Positions 4,645 to 5,278 of a DNA stretch of 5,278 bases are shown piece after piece; positions within the stretch are counted from its first letter, which is position 1; every line of letters begins with the position of its first letter. Below the pieces are notes generated by a model. That model did no database searches and had not been told where the DNA came from. It worked only from the letters and a program-made list of their open reading frames with translations. Source of the stretch: Trichodesmium sp. jk18x7bins.61. Lineage in GTDB: Bacteria > Cyanobacteriota > Cyanobacteriia > Cyanobacteriales > Microcoleaceae. The stretch is from contig JAJEAQ010000145.1 of assembly GCA_022822685.1 (NCBI GenBank), positions 1 to 5,278 of the forward strand, in the 5' to 3' direction. The position numbers and the translations under genes were made by a program.

Positions 4645-5278
4645 ATGAGTGATTTGACTGTAGTAATTCCTACTTATAATGGAGCATCTAGATTACCTTT
4701 AGTTCTAGACAAGTTAGAATCTCAAATAGGTCTAGAAAAATTGTCTTGGGAAGTGATTGTTGTAGATAACAACAGCACAGACAATACAGAAAAAATTGTT
4801 AGAGAATATCAAGAAAAATTGTCTGAAAAAATCCCATTAAAATATTATTGTGAAGCACAAAGAGGTGCTGGTTGGGCTAGAAAAAAAGGAGTAAAAGAAG
4901 CCAATTCTCCTTTAATTGGCTTCCTAGATGACGATAATTTGCCAGAAAGTAACTGGGTATTAGAGGCCTATGAATTTGCTCAAAAATATCCCAAAGCAGG
5001 TGCTTATTCAAGTCAAGTTCATGGAGATTTTGGCTCTGAACTACCACCAAATTTTGACAGAATTAAGCCATTTTTGGCGATTAATGAAAGAGGTGATCAA
5101 CCATTGATATACAAACCTAAAAAGAGGCTATTGCCTACGACTGCTGGATTAGTAGTTCGTAAAAAAGCCTGGTTAGAAAGTATTCCAAATCAAACGATAT
5201 TAATAGGAAGAGTCGAATCCTCAATGTTAAGTGGTGAGGATACAGAAACTATTATTTATATTCAGAAAGCAGGTTGGG
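4645..5278 (+). CDS. hpsE: Family-2 glycosyltransferase, HpsE-like (3' end beyond window)
   Basis: The first 211 codons of a GT-A fold glycosyltransferase are present. The N-terminus TVVIPTYNGASRLP and WEVIVVDNNSTDNT (35-48) form the nucleotide-sugar site, and FLDDDN (93-98) is the metal-binding DxD motif. GLVVRKKAW (168-176) and GEDTE (197-201) match the acceptor region and the catalytic-base ED of GT2 enzymes. The pattern GAYSSQVHGDF, PFLAINERG, then GLVVRK agrees with my recollection of HpsE, a glycosyltransferase for the hormogonium polysaccharide used in gliding by filamentous cyanobacteria, usually about 320 residues. GT2 membership is certain; the HpsE assignment is an inference. The ATG is the first after an in-frame TAA (4636-4638), with no good Shine-Dalgarno. 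Coding is uninterrupted to the edge. It lies 239 bp after rpmB and may have its own promoter; later hps genes would be expected downstream if the assignment is right. Confidence 0.85.
   Translation, partial: MSDLTVVIPTYNGASRLPLVLDKLESQIGLEKLSWEVIVVDNNSTDNTEKIVREYQEKLSEKIPLKYYCEAQRGAGWARKKGVKEANSPLIGFLDDDNLPESNWVLEAYEFAQKYPKAGAYSSQVHGDFGSELPPNFDRIKPFLAINERGDQPLIYKPKKRLLPTTAGLVVRKKAWLESIPNQTILIGRVESSMLSGEDTETIIYIQKAGW

Noticed and set aside
4428..4646. 72-codon minus-strand open frame between rpmB and the glycosyltransferase
   Set aside because: It spans hairpins and degenerate heptamer repeats, with low-complexity Ser/Leu composition, and starts on the GT2 start region. Not credible as a gene.
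1..5278. CRISPR array, tRNA or rRNA genes
   Set aside because: No regularly spaced direct repeats of 25-40 bp and no tRNA or rRNA signature sequences are seen on either strand.

Overview
The window looks like chromosomal DNA from a filamentous cyanobacterium. The evidence is an HtpG and an L28 of cyanobacterial type, two HIP1 octamers (GCGATCGC), heptamer tandem repeats of the STRR kind, AT-rich DNA with long spacers, and a glycosyltransferase resembling HpsE of hormogonium polysaccharide synthesis. Two decayed genes in about 1.2 kb also suggest a genome that is losing genes. A degraded Nostocales genome such as the Azolla symbiont would fit, but that is a guess.

Layout. Positions 1-571 (minus strand) hold the front part of a family-4 glycosyltransferase broken by a frameshift and an in-frame stop. 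Positions 572-1797 hold no intact gene. This stretch does contain a 92-bp MITE-like element with terminal inverted repeats and a perfect 5-bp target duplication (741-832), a TnpB (IS200/IS605-type OrfB) fossil with five in-frame stops (about 917-1231), several perfect or near-perfect hairpins, and a long imperfect palindrome just before htpG. Positions 1798-3807 encode the intact chaperone HtpG. Its 3' region carries heptamer repeats, one arm of a 22-bp inverted repeat, and a strong rho-independent terminator (3961-3993). After a pyrimidine-rich repeat tract and a TATAAT box, rpmB (ribosomal protein L28) runs from 4169 to 4405. A 32-nt hairpin containing the other arm of the inverted repeat follows it. 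A family-2, HpsE-like glycosyltransferase starts at 4645 and runs off the right edge.

How the parts relate. htpG and rpmB are housekeeping genes, apparently transcribed separately because a terminator and a new promoter lie between them. Both flanks carry glycosyltransferases of surface-polysaccharide type, one dead and one apparently intact, so the housekeeping pair may sit inside or beside a polysaccharide region. I see no complete novel multi-gene system. The most unusual signals are the 22-bp inverted repeat shared by the htpG and rpmB 3' regions, the palindrome before htpG, and the two kinds of transposon remnant packed between the dead glycosyltransferase and htpG.
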